Position numbers and translations under genes: made by a program | Part shown: in pieces, positions 32,881 to 43,580 of the stretch | Layout: the number at the start of each line of letters is the position of its first letter | Position numbering within the stretch: the stretch's first letter is position 1 | NCBI GenBank assembly: GCA_037953745.1 | Contig: JBAKBP010001606.1 | Location: 99,971 to 163,970, forward strand | Source of the DNA: Lithodes maja | Lineage: Eukaryota > Arthropoda > Malacostraca > Decapoda > Lithodidae | Direction: 5' to 3' | Length of the DNA: 64,000 bases | The notes under the pieces: generated by a model | What the model was told of the DNA's origin: nothing | The model's database searches: none | The model's input: only the letters and a program-made list of their open reading frames with translations

Positions 32881-34095
32881 TGGAGAGGGCGGCAGGCCGG
32901 AGTCTCTCAACTCTTCACTAAAGAAAATGTAACTTCGCTGTGGAGCCAATGTCACGTCGGCATGCCAGACGACGAGAAAGTTCCTCGACAAGGACACTTT
33001 CATACAAGTGTTCACTTGGACTCAGTAGAACCAGAGAGGGCGGCAGGCTGGAGTCTCCCTACTTTTACTAAGAAAAGTGAAGTCTGACAATAGAGACTAT
33101 GTTCACGTCGGCATGCTAGACGTCAACAGAGTTCCCCTATCAGGACACTTGTGCCTTCCCACTCTAGAGAATATTGAGGACGGCAGATCGTACACCTCAA
33201 CTTCTTTTAGAGATGGTGCTGGTGTGGGCTTTCCTTAGCGAGATTGACAAGCAGGAGCGGCAGGCCGGTATCCTCCTTCCCAACCTCAGAATCAAGAAGA
33301 GAGAGCGGCAGGCCGGTAACTCTCTTCCTAACCCTTTAGGAAAGTTGTTCCTATCTCAGTAGCTGTGTGTACCTCTGGCATGCCAGATGAAGACAGAGTT
33401 ACTGGGACAGGCCACACCTATTGATAACTTGTAGTCTAAGAAGAAAGTTTCGGCAGGCCGTACACTTTCCCACTAGACTAGCTAGTAACCGCCTAAGTAG
33501 GGTCTCTACGTTAGCTGGGCATGCCTCTCACTAACGAGATCCCTAGTATAGGGTTTGGAGGTCACTGTCTCAGTATCTGTGTATCTCAGTGGCATGCCAG
33601 ATGAGGACAGAGTTCCTGGGACAGAACACAGTTAACCCTCTCCGACATATGACGCAATTTGAGCCTATTAGGGATACTTTAAAGCCTTTGTTACCATCAG
33701 GGGTATTTAGAAACCCTTAGTTTAGTTACTTCAACCTCTGCAGTTGTCTTTGAGTTAGCTGTGGGCAGAAAACTAATTTTGGAGAGGTAATTATAAGAGT
33801 GAGAGAACTCTATTTCTTATTGCTAATCTGGCAACCTCTGCGTCATATGTGCGTGAAAGGGTTAACAAGGACTTGTAGTCTAAGAAGAAAGTTTCGGCAG
33901 GCCGTACACTTTCTCACTAGACTAGCTAGGAACTGCCTAAGTAGAGTCTCTAGGTTAGCTGGGCATGCCTCTCACTAACATAGATCCATAGTATAGGATT
34001 TTACTCACAGACAGTATGTTTGGGCTTTCGGCATGCCGGTCAGTCCAACTGAATGGAGGGTAATCTTAAGACTTCATAAGGTGGCATGCCAGTTT
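32881..34095. repeat. Degenerate tandem array with GGCATGCC and GGCAGGCC motifs
   Basis: Units carry alternating GGCAGGCCG and the palindrome GGCATGCC roughly every 60-100 bp (for example 32891, 32959, 33040, 33110, 33260, 33305, 33379, 33451, 33521, 33592, 33896, 33961, 34030, 34083). Two unit sizes can be read: about 150 bp in the left part (32881 and 33031 starts) and about 210 bp in the right part (33427 and 33866 starts, not counting the MITE). Short ORFs inside are by-products. Confidence 0.75.
33632..33865. mobile_element. TTAA-flanked MITE (234 bp)
   Basis: The ends read TTAACCCTCTCCGACATATG and, on the other strand, TTAACCCTTTCACGCACATATG. They are inverted repeats with TTAA outermost and a shared ATATGACGCA core. 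It interrupts the tandem array, where the neighbouring unit gives the uninterrupted order. The termini resemble those of the MITE that splits env (12984). Confidence 0.88.
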
Positions 34096-34662
34096 TTTTG
34101 AAGCCTCAAAATTGCTTGACTTTCCTCAGAAATCCTGAACTGGTACTGCGGATTACTGAGTGCACTCCCCCGGTACCTCTAGGATGGTAAGGGCATGAGG
34201 AGGTATCCTAGATGGGGTCCTTGAACCCTTCTTGTTCTGTTGGTCAAGATCTCCTTCAATATATGGACATTAATCGGCGGTGGTGTGATGAGTAAGGTCA
34301 ATTTTAGAGTAGGCTACTTCATCAAGGGTATATTATAAATTAATAGGGGGTTTATATTACTTCAATAGAACTCTGGAAAACAATAATAGTGAGTGAAGTG
34401 AATGAATTCTGAACTTCTGGTTCTCGGGGAGGATTGGTGGTGTCGGGTGCATTTAAGGTGTGTCGTGCGCACCTGACAAATGAGGGCTATGATGCACGTG
34501 AGACAGCGTTTATCCTTCTCCCTCCTTCTCGTGGTGGTGGTGGTTGGATTTGACTACGGATCTTGGTTGGTAGTAATTTTAGGTATAAGAATATGTAAAT
34601 CTCCCTAGGCATGGTGTTGTCTACAGGAGTGTGTACGTATCTAACTTTCCCGGTTCGTGTTG
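34096..34662. other. Unannotated stretch, no gene seen
   Basis: No ORF, RNA gene or repeat could be supported. Confidence 0.5.
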
Positions 34663-34666
34663 GTAG

Positions 34667-36482
34667 TGTGACGCCTACCAGCGTTGGCAGAATCGCCTCC
34701 CGTTAGCCGCTAGCGCTCGTCAGGGCAGTGAAGTGGACTACAGTTATCAGAGAATATTGTTCTTTCTTTCATAGTACTTGCATTGTTACTGACAGTCCAG
34801 TGGTGGTCTTTATTTTCGTCTGTGACAACGCGAAGTATTTTATATTATGAATAGAATATAACATGCATTGTATAATAGTTAAGGAGCGAGAACAATATAG
34901 GCAGTGAGGTGGTAGTGTGTGCGTGCGTATACATATGCTGCCTCCCCTGCTCGGAAGCTCGCGCGCGTGCCTTCCCACGCCTCGTGATTGGCTGGTGTGT
35001 TTGGCTGTGTCACGTGACACCTGCTGCCTTGTGACGTTTTGGCCCGTGATTGGCCGACCACCGCGTCTTTGTGGGCTCCTGTGTGCATGTGGGTCCACAG
35101 GAGCTGCCTTCTTCAGAGCAGGCTAGGGACGCACATGACTAACATCCTTTTTACCACTGTCCCCCATATCTCCACCATTCTGATACTGTCTCTCTTCCTC
35201 AACTTCTTCTCTTTCATTCCTCTAATCTTTTAACGTCACAACACTCCCTTTGGGTTCTGCACACGATTTCATATCGGCCCATCGTATTATGTGCGTCGCT
35301 CTCTGAGATATTTACATGTACTTAGAATAGGTTTGAGGGTTCTTAGTTAGTAGAGGTTAAGAACTCGGTGTGTGTCTCCATTATTGATTTAGTGCTCTGC
35401 TGGGTTATTTAATGCTAGACTGGGATAAGGCTTCTGTTGTCGTTGTCAGCGATGTGTGTACGGTTTGCTTATACCTACACGACTTCGACGGTTTCTGTGG
35501 TAGCCTAGGTTGTCCTTTTGGTTGTGCCTTTTGCGAGTGCAGCATCGTGTTGTAAGAGGGCATTTGCCTACTACCTTAGAATACAGTGCTGCCTCTTTGC
35601 TTGACTTTAGAGGGATCGCCAGGGTAGAACCAGATACTTGAGATCTGGATCTACCAAGAGAGCATCCCCGTCATTAACGTAACTTTAATCATATCGCTTT
35701 AAGGACAACGCTAGGCTATGAACCACTCTTGCTCAGCCACAGTTTCCTAACCTTGATATCCCAGCTAGACTTTATTCGCCGAGCAGACACTAGTTAGGAC
35801 ATGAGCTCTTTATGATAATTATGTTTGCATTATTATTCACGGCATATATTAGTCTAGGTTGTTGTTGAGTTGCACAACCATAGCAGACTGTTTCGTTGAT
35901 GAGGAAGTATCTCTTTTAGTGTCGAGCATTACTGCCGTTGCACATTTATAGTATTCCCGTGTCAGTTAACATTATATGTCCTATCTTTTAGTGTATTCAG
36001 TCTACATGTATGGTGTCCTGCCTCCTGCCTTTAGATAATTTAAGATATGAGCATCTTATTAGCATCAGACTTTCTTCAGAAGTTTCCAGGTCTATGCTGT
36101 AGGACTAGACTTCACTTTCTTTCAGATAGGAGTGAAGAGTTTATTGTTGTTTAGAGTAACTGTATTGAAGCATCTTTTTATTGTATTAAATCTTGCAGTG
36201 ATTTAATTGACCATTCCATAGCTTCCCTTTTATGCATTTTTACGTAACTTGCATCTTGTTTGTTATCAGGCTATACCAGTGTGGGTTAGCCTGAAGTAGA
36301 GTACATTTATGCCCAGTTAAGGATACCCCGTTATCGCAGATTAACTTTGGAGGGTATAGGTGTTTTTGTTAGCCGGCATATAAGTTCAGGGGTTTGGATC
36401 TCGCGTACCGTTGTTGCATAGTGCCCTATTACTAGTCCAATCATTAAGTGCCCTTGTTTTATTCGTAGCCCCAGTCGTAACC
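34667..36482 (+). repeat. Solo LTR of the Gmr1-like family (1816 bp)
   Basis: It starts TGTGACGCC and ends CCCCAGTCGTAACC, matching the termini of the minus-strand element's LTRs (TGTGACG...CCCCAGTCGTAACA). Internal stretches such as CAGGGCAGTG and CTACAG near the start align with that LTR. A perfect 4-bp TSD, GTAG, flanks it (34663-34666 and 36483-36486). No primer-binding site or internal sequence follows, so it is a recombination product of a former full element. Confidence 0.82.
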
Positions 36483-36683
36483 GTAGGCCTGGGTGTACAC
36501 ACGGTATTTAAACGTACGGAGCGCCCTCTCTCGGGACGCGGGAGCGGCAGATCTCCCGCGGTATTTTTACTTGGAGACAATTAAGTACAGGGTATTCTTA
36601 TGTAGAAAGAAGCATGTGTGGTTTGTGTAACTAGCAAATTATTATGTTCCTTCCAACAACCAACCATACTCCTAAAATCGATT

Positions 36684-36778
36684 AATGAAATTTACAAACA
36701 CATGTGGCAGTCCGTGGATTCGAACCCAGGATGCTCACACCGAAAATCAACACCTTATACATCGCACCACGAAGACAG
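36684..36778 (-). mobile_element. tRNA-derived SINE copy
   Basis: On the minus strand it begins CTGTCTTCGTGGTGCGATG (A-box region) and contains GGGTTCGAATCC (B box, 36728-36717), followed by CACATGTGTTTG and TAAATTTCATTAAT. The copy at 49692-49790 has the same order, so both belong to one SINE family. Confidence 0.7.
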
Positions 36779-37585
36779 TTAAAGGTTGGTGGACATTGCC
36801 TACGGTTTATTATGCAACTTCGAATCCTGCATATCAATCTAAGCATGTACACACATCCCAACTGCAACTCACGTAGGCTATGCATATGTGAATGGAAAGA
36901 GCAATTAATGGGGCCTTAACCACTTAGGGAAGTCCTCTCGATAAATTACTCCTGAACCAATATCAATTATTATGTTCAGATGAAGAGTGTAAAAAAAAGG
37001 CATGTGTATATATGTGTGGAAAAACAGTGTTCCAAGATCTATTGAGGTATAGGTTCACATCTTATTGCATAACATAGTTTTCATACAGGCATATAATGGT
37101 TTCATCTGGCATTGATTTCTTCGATAGTGAAGATACGCGTTTCTTCTTAACTTCTACTTCTCTATTCTCCCAGAGTTATATTGTGAGGTGGGGAGAAAAG
37201 GAAACACAATAATACATGGATCATTGTGGGTCTTCAATGGTGAAGACAATATGTGTTTATTACAATGTACAGGGGTCAGGATGACATTTATAATTATTAT
37301 GTGTCAAATAATGAATTACATCTTGGGCATAGGAGGTGAGTACAGATAGCTCAGAAGGGCTAGCTAAATAATATTCTCCTCTTCATGGGGGTATTGTGGG
37401 TGATTGTCCTTCCTGGTGTACTGGGGCGTTGATTTGTCGACGACACTTTTCGTTCTCCGTCCGGCGTGACTTGGCAGAGCGCCGCGACTCGTCGGTTGAG
37501 AGTGTCTGTCTTCGCCTTCTTCTGCGGTTCTGGTGATGTCTCTTGCTGTCGTTTTCGCGGTATTTTAATTATTACTTTAACCTCA

Positions 37586-37800
37586 CCCTCACTCTTAGAG
37601 TGAGGGTCCGAGTCTGTGGGGATGAGACTGTGAAGCGCAGAGGCGAGGCGGATTCAGAGATGGAATTGCTTCGAGCCGTGAAGCTTCACATGTCTCACTC
37701 CCTAGACTGGAGCAAGACCTCACGGGCCTCACTGTGTTCAGCGGTTGAGTGTAAAGGCTATCAGCCTATGCCCGAGAAGTAGTAGTTGGAATATATAAAA
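37586..37800 (+). repeat. Interspersed repeat with A-rich tail, copy 1
   Basis: It matches 41137-41360: both contain GAGTGAGGGTCYGAGTCTG, CAGAGATGGARYTGCTTCGAGCC and TTCACATGTCTCACTCCC and finish with GTAGTTGGAATATA plus an A-rich tail. The A-tail suggests retroposition. A hairpin, ACCCTCACTCTTAGAGTGAG, sits at its left end. Confidence 0.7.
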
Positions 37801-37844
37801 AAAAACAAAAAAAACAAGTATTTAGTATTTATTTATTAGTTTCC

Positions 37845-38350
37845 CCCTATACCTCCATCAAGGGCGTATTTATTTGCTTATCCCTTTGAGTACCAGCGAC
37901 GTGTGTTATATTTTATTCTAGCTATATTTAGACGATATTATGCAGCTTATGAAGGATCGGTGGTAGTTAAAAGGGTTGGTTGAGATACTTTGAAGCCTAA
38001 TAATTGCTAGAGGTCTTTCCTACGCTCAATACAATCGTCTAACAGTTTCCAGAATATGATGAACAGGACGTCCCTGGTATTGAACGGGTTAATGTTTTAT
38101 CTTTATATTATTTTTTAGTTTCTTCCCTAGACCTCCATCAAGCTAAAAAAAACACCCGCCCAAGACCCTCCTTCAAGATAAATTTGTAAATTTTTCGATA
38201 AAAAAATGTCCCGGCTGAAGGCCGGCTCCTCTTAAATTACAGGCTCGCTATCGCTCGCCAGGAAAACATCGACACCTACATCACACGAAATGCCATAATA
38301 TATTGACAAAGAAATGGAGGGAAAGGTCTTAAAATCGCCAAACTAATGGG
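37845..38350 (+). repeat. Unclassified interspersed repeat (GGCCGAAGGCC family), copy 1
   Basis: Shared landmarks with copies at 40030-40290, 50521-50770 and 51255-51600 (inverted) are TTTTTTAGTTTC, an imperfect GGCCGAAGGCCGG palindrome, TTAAATTACAGGCTCGCTAT and repeated GGTCTTAAAAT words. It is interrupted by the MITE at 37882-38088. No coding capacity. Confidence 0.7.
37882..38088. mobile_element. TTAA-type MITE with inverted termini
   Basis: Termini CCCTTTGAGTACCAGCGACG and the complement of CGTCCCTGGTATTGAACGGG are inverted; flanks are TTAT (37878-37881) and TTAA (38089-38092). The sister repeat at about 50545 (GCTTATTGTTTTAT) shows the empty site. It carries an inner inverted pair (TTTAGACGAT ... 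ATCGTCTAA). Confidence 0.8.
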
Positions 38351-38351
38351 A

Positions 38352-39411
38352 GAGTACAAAGTACAAAGGAGTACAAAGGAAATCAAGCAACAACAGGTCT
38401 AGTGACCCTTCTAGGCTGTTTGTCCTCCAAAACACTGAGGATCAAGTGTCCAAACAGTGGTTTAGAGTGGGTAAGGGAACATTGGAAAGGGAACTACTGC
38501 CCTGGAACTAATGTACGTGGCAGGATTAGGAAGTTAGTAGGGGACAGATGGTTTAGTAACTGAGGGGAGGATAAAATAAAGTTATTAATTTACAAACGCA
38601 GTCAGTCGCGGGTTTGATGCGAGATATTTGTCTATGCGGAGTTTAAATGAATCAACGGTGCTGCAGTCTATAACGTCTCGGGGAAGCCCATTCCACAAGT
38701 TGACAACTCTATTGAAGAAGAAATTCTTAGATTCGTGTGAGTTAAAAGATTTACCAATAATTTTGCAACCGTTTCCCCGCGAGTAATTAGATTGGTCGAT
38801 AGTGAAGTACTTACTACAGTTCATATTGTCGATGCCTTTGATGATTTTGAACACTTGAATTAAGTCACCTCTTAATCTGCGCTGGGTTAAAGGAAATAGA
38901 TTTAATTCTCTACGACGCTCTTCGTATGGTTTGTTCTTTAGGCTAGGTATAATTTTGGTAACTCTACGTTGAACTCGTTCTAGCTTGTTTATATCTTTTT
39001 GGTAATAAGGGCACCAGGATTGAACGCAGTATTCCAGAAGAGGGCGGACTAAGGAATTGTAAAGGGTTAGGATAACTTCTTTGGATTTATGCTCAAATGA
39101 CCTGCCTATAAAGCCAATTATTTTGTTTGCCTTCTTAACAACTTCTGAACATTGTTGACTCGGTTTTAGGTTACTCAATATTGTTACTCCCAGATCGGTT
39201 TCTCTGTTTACATTCTTAAGCTGAGTGCCATTCATCGAATAATTTGCTTTCTCATTTAGGTATCCGATATGTAGTACTTTACATTTATCCGCATTGAAAC
39301 TCATTTGCCAAATTTGGGCCCAACATGACAATTTATCTAGATTGTGTTGCATATCGTCAACTTGTTCTTTTGAGAGTACGCTATTTGTAATTAGTGTATC
39401 GTCAGCAAAGA
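38352..39411 (-). mobile_element. CR1 LINE, 5'-truncated copy
   Basis: The 3' end lies at the low-coordinate side with GTACAAAGGAGTACAAAGGA repeats. It encodes the C-terminal 255 residues of ORF2 in one open frame (39352-38585). Truncated at its 5' end within the RT palm, next to a GA microsatellite. Confidence 0.9.
38585..39352 (-). pseudogene. CR1 ORF2 C-terminal fragment
   Basis: 255 codons without a stop, from just after the FADD motif to ...LTAFVN. It contains VRPLLEYCVQSWCPYYQKD and RRLRGDLIQVFKIIKG as in the other copies. It lacks the catalytic half, so it is only a remnant. Confidence 0.85.
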
Positions 39412-39475
39412 GAGAGATAGAGAGCGAGAGTGAGAGTGAGAGTGAGAGAGAGAGATGGAAAGAGAGAGAGTTACA
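39405..39475. repeat. GA microsatellite
   Basis: Interrupted (GA)n run directly abutting the truncated CR1 copy. Confidence 0.85.
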
Positions 39476-39704
39476 TAGAGTTACATAGATACACAGACTA
39501 CACAGACCTTGCGGTCTCTACTAAGTAGTCCGGACTTAAATGCTAAAATATAATTGGCTACAAAGTGGAAGGCAAGGATAGCAAAGAAGAAGGCTAGCAC
39601 TCTCCCCACCCACTTCTCCCTCCGACCGTTGGTCGGCATGAAATTCAGTTGGAGAAAGAAGTACCCCAGCAGAATGAGAAACACTTCTACTGGGAAATTT
39701 ATAG

Positions 39705-39881
39705 TCTATCTATCTATCTATTGCCTGACGCCGTGATCCCCGAAGGGGTGGCCACGAACGAACCGCCCCCATGCACCTCTGTCCCCAGTCAGTCGACGCC
39801 CCTCCCCCCAACCAGCACCGCCTTCGTTCATGTAGTTCCTCACTCCATCCTTCCACCTCATATTCGGTCTACCTCTCCCCC
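39705..39881 (-). mobile_element. RTE-like LINE, short 3' fragment with TSD
   Basis: This is the last 177 bp of the RTE-like LINE, including the ATAG tail, on the minus strand. A perfect 10-bp TSD, AAATTTATAG, flanks it (39695-39704 and 39882-39891). The encoded residues match the end of the 1003-aa protein. Confidence 0.92.
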
Positions 39882-40029
39882 AAATTTATAGTAAGGAATG
39901 AAATTGAGATTTTTTTTTTTTTTTTTGCTTGTGTGTGTCTGTGTGTGTGTGTGTGTCTGTCCATGAAATATACATGAGTGTATATATAAGTCGTTCATTA
40001 ATTTACATATTCAATATTAATATTATGTT

Positions 40030-40290
40030 TTGTTTTAGTTTTCTCGCTAGACCGGCCGAAGGCCGGCTCCTCTTAAAATTACAGGGTCGTTATCGCTTGC
40101 CAGGATAAAATCGACACCTAAATGGCACGAAAGGTCTTAAAATTGACAACAAAATAGGTTGAAAGGTGTTAAAATCGCCCAACTAACGGTCCAGACGTCT
40201 TATAATCTAAACACAAATGGGGCTAAACATGAGGGAGAAAGTGGGGTGCGGAAACCGAGCCTTGTCCCCTTAAATGTCTTATAATCGCCT
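40030..40290 (+). repeat. Unclassified interspersed repeat (GGCCGAAGGCC family), copy 2
   Basis: Contains GTTTTAGTTTTCTCGCTAGA, GGCCGAAGGCCGGCTCCTCT, AAAATCGACACCTAAATGGC and GGTCTTAAAATTGACAAC in the same order as the other copies. Confidence 0.7.
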
Positions 40291-40690
40291 ATGCATGTAT
40301 TTATTTGCATCACTACCATCACCTCATCACTCTCCCTTCATCACTTCATCAACTATCACCACCATCACTTCATATTGTACCTAGTCATCACATTTCATCA
40401 CCTCATCACTCTTCCTTCATCACCTCATCATCACACTCAGTTCATCACCTGTCATCATCCTCACTTCACCTTGTACCTAGTCATCACCTCACCACCATCA
40501 CTTCACCTTGTACCTAGTCATCACCTCACCACTCTCCCTTCATCACCATCACTTCACCTTTTACCTAGTCATCACCTCACCACTCTCCCTACATCACCAT
40601 CAGTTCACCTTGTACCTAGTCATCACCTCACCACTCGTTTCATCACCCTCAATTCACCTTTCATCACCCAAACTTGTCATAAGAGACGAC
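40291..40690. repeat. Minisatellite, unit about 54 bp (CATCACCT-rich)
   Basis: Repeated units built from TTGTACCTAGTCATCACCTC and CACCATCACTTCACCTT; clearest in 40440-40690. All frames across it are repetitive, so the ORFs there are not genes. Confidence 0.85.
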
Positions 40691-40890
40691 CAAGTTGAAG
40701 TATGATTAGAAGGTGACTAGTTTTGTTATTACGGGGTAATGCACCTTAACAACCCCCCCCCCCCCTCCCCCAACCCCAACACTATCCCTTTAATCACATC
40801 GTATCATGAAAATGTGTCCCCTCGTTTGTGTTTATATCTAAAGTATATGCTGTATACAGTATATAGTATATTTAAGTATATACAGTAGGG

Positions 40891-40960
40891 GAGGTATGGT
40901 GGAGTGGTCATGCCACTGGATTGGTAATCCAATGGACCCGGGTTCAAATCCCGATATGTC
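40891..40960 (+). tRNA. tRNA-Thr(GGU)-like sequence (SINE head or tRNA pseudogene)
   Basis: It folds as a cloverleaf by eye. Acceptor arms GAGGTAT/ATATGTC pair with one mismatch; an A-box-like TGGTGGAGTGG follows; the anticodon loop TTGGTAA (anticodon GGT at 40923-40925) sits on a 4-bp stem; the T arm is CGGG-TTCAAAT-CCCG. The mismatches and the repetitive setting suggest a SINE head or pseudogene rather than a working tRNA. Confidence 0.5.
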
Positions 40961-41136
40961 AATGGGAAGATATTATTGCGATTGAATTTGTGCTGTACCT
41001 AGTATCAGTGCATTACCACAAAGCCCACCGAAATGCCAAAAAAATACCCTGATTAAATAACACTGTATGAATATTCCCATATTCAAAATATGTAACATGG
41101 GGACTATGCCTAGTGAGTTCACTGCTCAATAGGTGG

Positions 41137-41360
41137 CGTTCTGAGAGTGAGGGTCTGAGTCTGGAGGGTGAGACGGTGAAGCACTTGAGCGAAGCAACCG
41201 GCCGCTTCAGAGATGGAGCTGCTTCGAGCCATGATGGATGCTTCACATGTCTCACTCCCCAGACTGGAACAAGACCTCACGGGCTTCACCGTGTTGAGCC
41301 GTGGAATGTACAGGCTCTCAGTTTATGCCCGAGAGGGAGTAGTTGGAATATAGAAGAAAA
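41137..41360 (+). repeat. Interspersed repeat with A-rich tail, copy 2
   Basis: Partner of 37586-37800, ending in GTAGTTGGAATATAGAAG followed by A-rich and AT sequence. The AT tract is the insertion target of the adjacent LTR element. Confidence 0.7.
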
Positions 41361-41378
41361 AAAAATATATATATATAT

Positions 41379-43175
41379 TGTTACGACTGGGGTTCAAATA
41401 TATCAGGGCTCTTATTCATTGGACTAGTAATAGCATAAATGTTACAACGGAAAGCGCTAGCTCCAACCTCTGAAGTATATTCCCAGTGAACAAAGAACAC
41501 AAATACTCTACAGAGTTCTATATGCAATAATAGGCTATCAAACTCTCAATAAATGTGCGTCTACTCTAGGCTAAATGTTATGTGAAAACAGCCTATTACT
41601 ACCTATAACCGAAGGTGCTTGGTTATGGTATGCAAAGTAAGGTGGTAAGAGAAGTTACAGCTTACGTTACTTTAATCAATAAATGTCAGGCACTCCTGCA
41701 TGAAAGAAAGTGCACTAAAGTCCTTCAACACTAACAAGGAATCTTCTTTAAATGTTAGATGCTATAAAGATGCTCGTATCGGAAATGGAACCCAAAAAGG
41801 CAGGCAGCGGAACAATGCTTGTGCAGGCTATGCACACAAAAAGGCAGAATATATAATGCCGTCGGAGCCAAGAATATCCTAAACACTACAACACTAATAA
41901 TAATCGCCACGACAATACAGTATTCCTATCAACAAAAAGAGCCTAAGTCGTTTGTGTCTCAATACATCAAACTAGGCTGCGAAATGCTTGTGAAATCATA
42001 AATGGGTATGCATAAAAAGAGTAATTAGGTTAATATACTTAATGTCTACTGTGACTGATAAAGTCTAGCTAGAGTCAATGATACGAGATACTGGTGCGCA
42101 TGGCATGCTGCATAGCCTAGTGCAAATCTCAAGTCTGTGCGTCAAATATTACGTTATAATGAAGGGTAGCTCTCTTGAGAAACCTTAATACCGAAGTATT
42201 AACCGTTCTCCTGGCGTACCTCAAAGACAAACAATCGAGACTAGAACAGTGCAGAATGGTATAGGCAAAAACCCCTCACTCGTGCATGCTCTACTCTCAA
42301 TGGCACACAGACTAGAATTTACTCAATCAACTCCAGTTCTCAGGTATGTCGTGCCGCTTTTAACTGAAGCCAGCACTCATAGGAAACAATACCTATAATA
42401 TCAGACTCCTAGTCTAGCATTATCTAATCCAGCAGAACACTAATAACTAAAGGAAGCAGTACTAAACAATATAAATGCCAACCAATGCTTCGTGATCCAC
42501 TTATCTTAACAACTAACATACATAGGCTATATCAGACCTTAACACACAATACAACTGGCCAGCATTAAGCTGATTTTGCAGAGTTAACCAGAGGGGGTAT
42601 AATATTAATAAAAGGTGGTGAAAGATATGGAAAATGAGAGAGATAGGCAGAGGAAAAGATTCTCAGGTACGGAGCGGGGACAGATAGCAAGGGAAAAAAG
42701 ATGGGTGTGTTCTAGAAACCAGATCTGAGGGAGAGAGTGGCGAGGAACTGTATATATACTCGCACTAGCTCGAGCCGCGTGGGAAAACAGCGGTTACAAG
42801 TCATCTAGCCACTAGCAAGAGCTCGCAGCATGGTAAGGGCCTCTCTCCACCAACCCCCGCGAGGCAGCCAGCCGTGACGTCATCGAGCGGGACAAAAAAC
42901 ACTGCGCGCCCCCTCTCACTCTGTTCTACTCTCTCTCTCTCTCCCAGATCCCATCATTACTAGTTAATGATAAAACATATACTTTACAATTAGATATATA
43001 AAGCCTTGACATGGGCGAAAACAAAGAGCCTTTCTGGACTGCCCATGACACGAGCTTTCATATGAAATAAAGCACACTCTAATACATATACTGTAGCCCC
43101 ATCCACTGCCCTGGCGATCCTAGCGAGTCACTGTAGGACAAGCCATGCGGTTCTAACGGAGTGGTTAACATCACA
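41379..43175 (-). repeat. 3' LTR of minus-strand Gmr1-like element
   Basis: 1797 bp, the same length as 47469-49265; about eleven differences were seen by eye. On the minus strand it begins TGTGATG and ends GTAACA. ATAT flanks the outer end (41375-41378) and recurs at 49266-49269, a likely 4-bp TSD. Confidence 0.93.
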
Positions 43176-43580
43176 CCCCCCCCCAAGATTTTTCTCAGAG
43201 GCCCCAAGGCTCACAAAAATCTGATGGTTAGAACCCATGCTATATCTCCACTTCCCATCACCCAGCGGCAGTAAAATATCTGGCACAGTTCTTCAACAAA
43301 ACATTTTTTCAAAATAATAACCCTCCCAACACAATAGGTTAAATTATATGTAGTTATGCTCCTCAAGAGCGATCTTCTCTAGCCCAGCATTCTGAGAGGA
43401 GTGCAACTCAGAATTACTGCTATAACATACTGAAAAAATTCAACTATCAAAGAAAGTTTTTTTTGTATTTGATTTTTTTATGTTTATAATTTGTTTATTT
43501 CGGCTGCACTATAGGGGCAAGCCTAGTTTTTTCTTCTATACCAAACGCTCAACTCCTGCTTTACGACCCAATACGCTGGG
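43176..43580 (-). other. 3' untranslated region and polypurine tract of minus-strand element
   Basis: On the minus strand a TTGGGGGGGGG run (43176-43187) abuts the 3' LTR, as in the plus-strand relative. The rest is non-coding. Confidence 0.7.

Noticed and set aside
32881..34095. CRISPR-like regular repeats
   Set aside because: Repeats are degenerate, of varying spacing and unit length, and the setting is eukaryotic mobile DNA; there are no cas genes.
39481..39684. 67-aa hydrophobic minus-strand ORF
   Set aside because: It has two membrane-like stretches but no recognisable family, and sits between a microsatellite and a LINE fragment; chance ORF is likelier.
40291..40705. His/Ser-rich ORFs of up to 135 aa
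   Set aside because: They translate a CATCACCT minisatellite.
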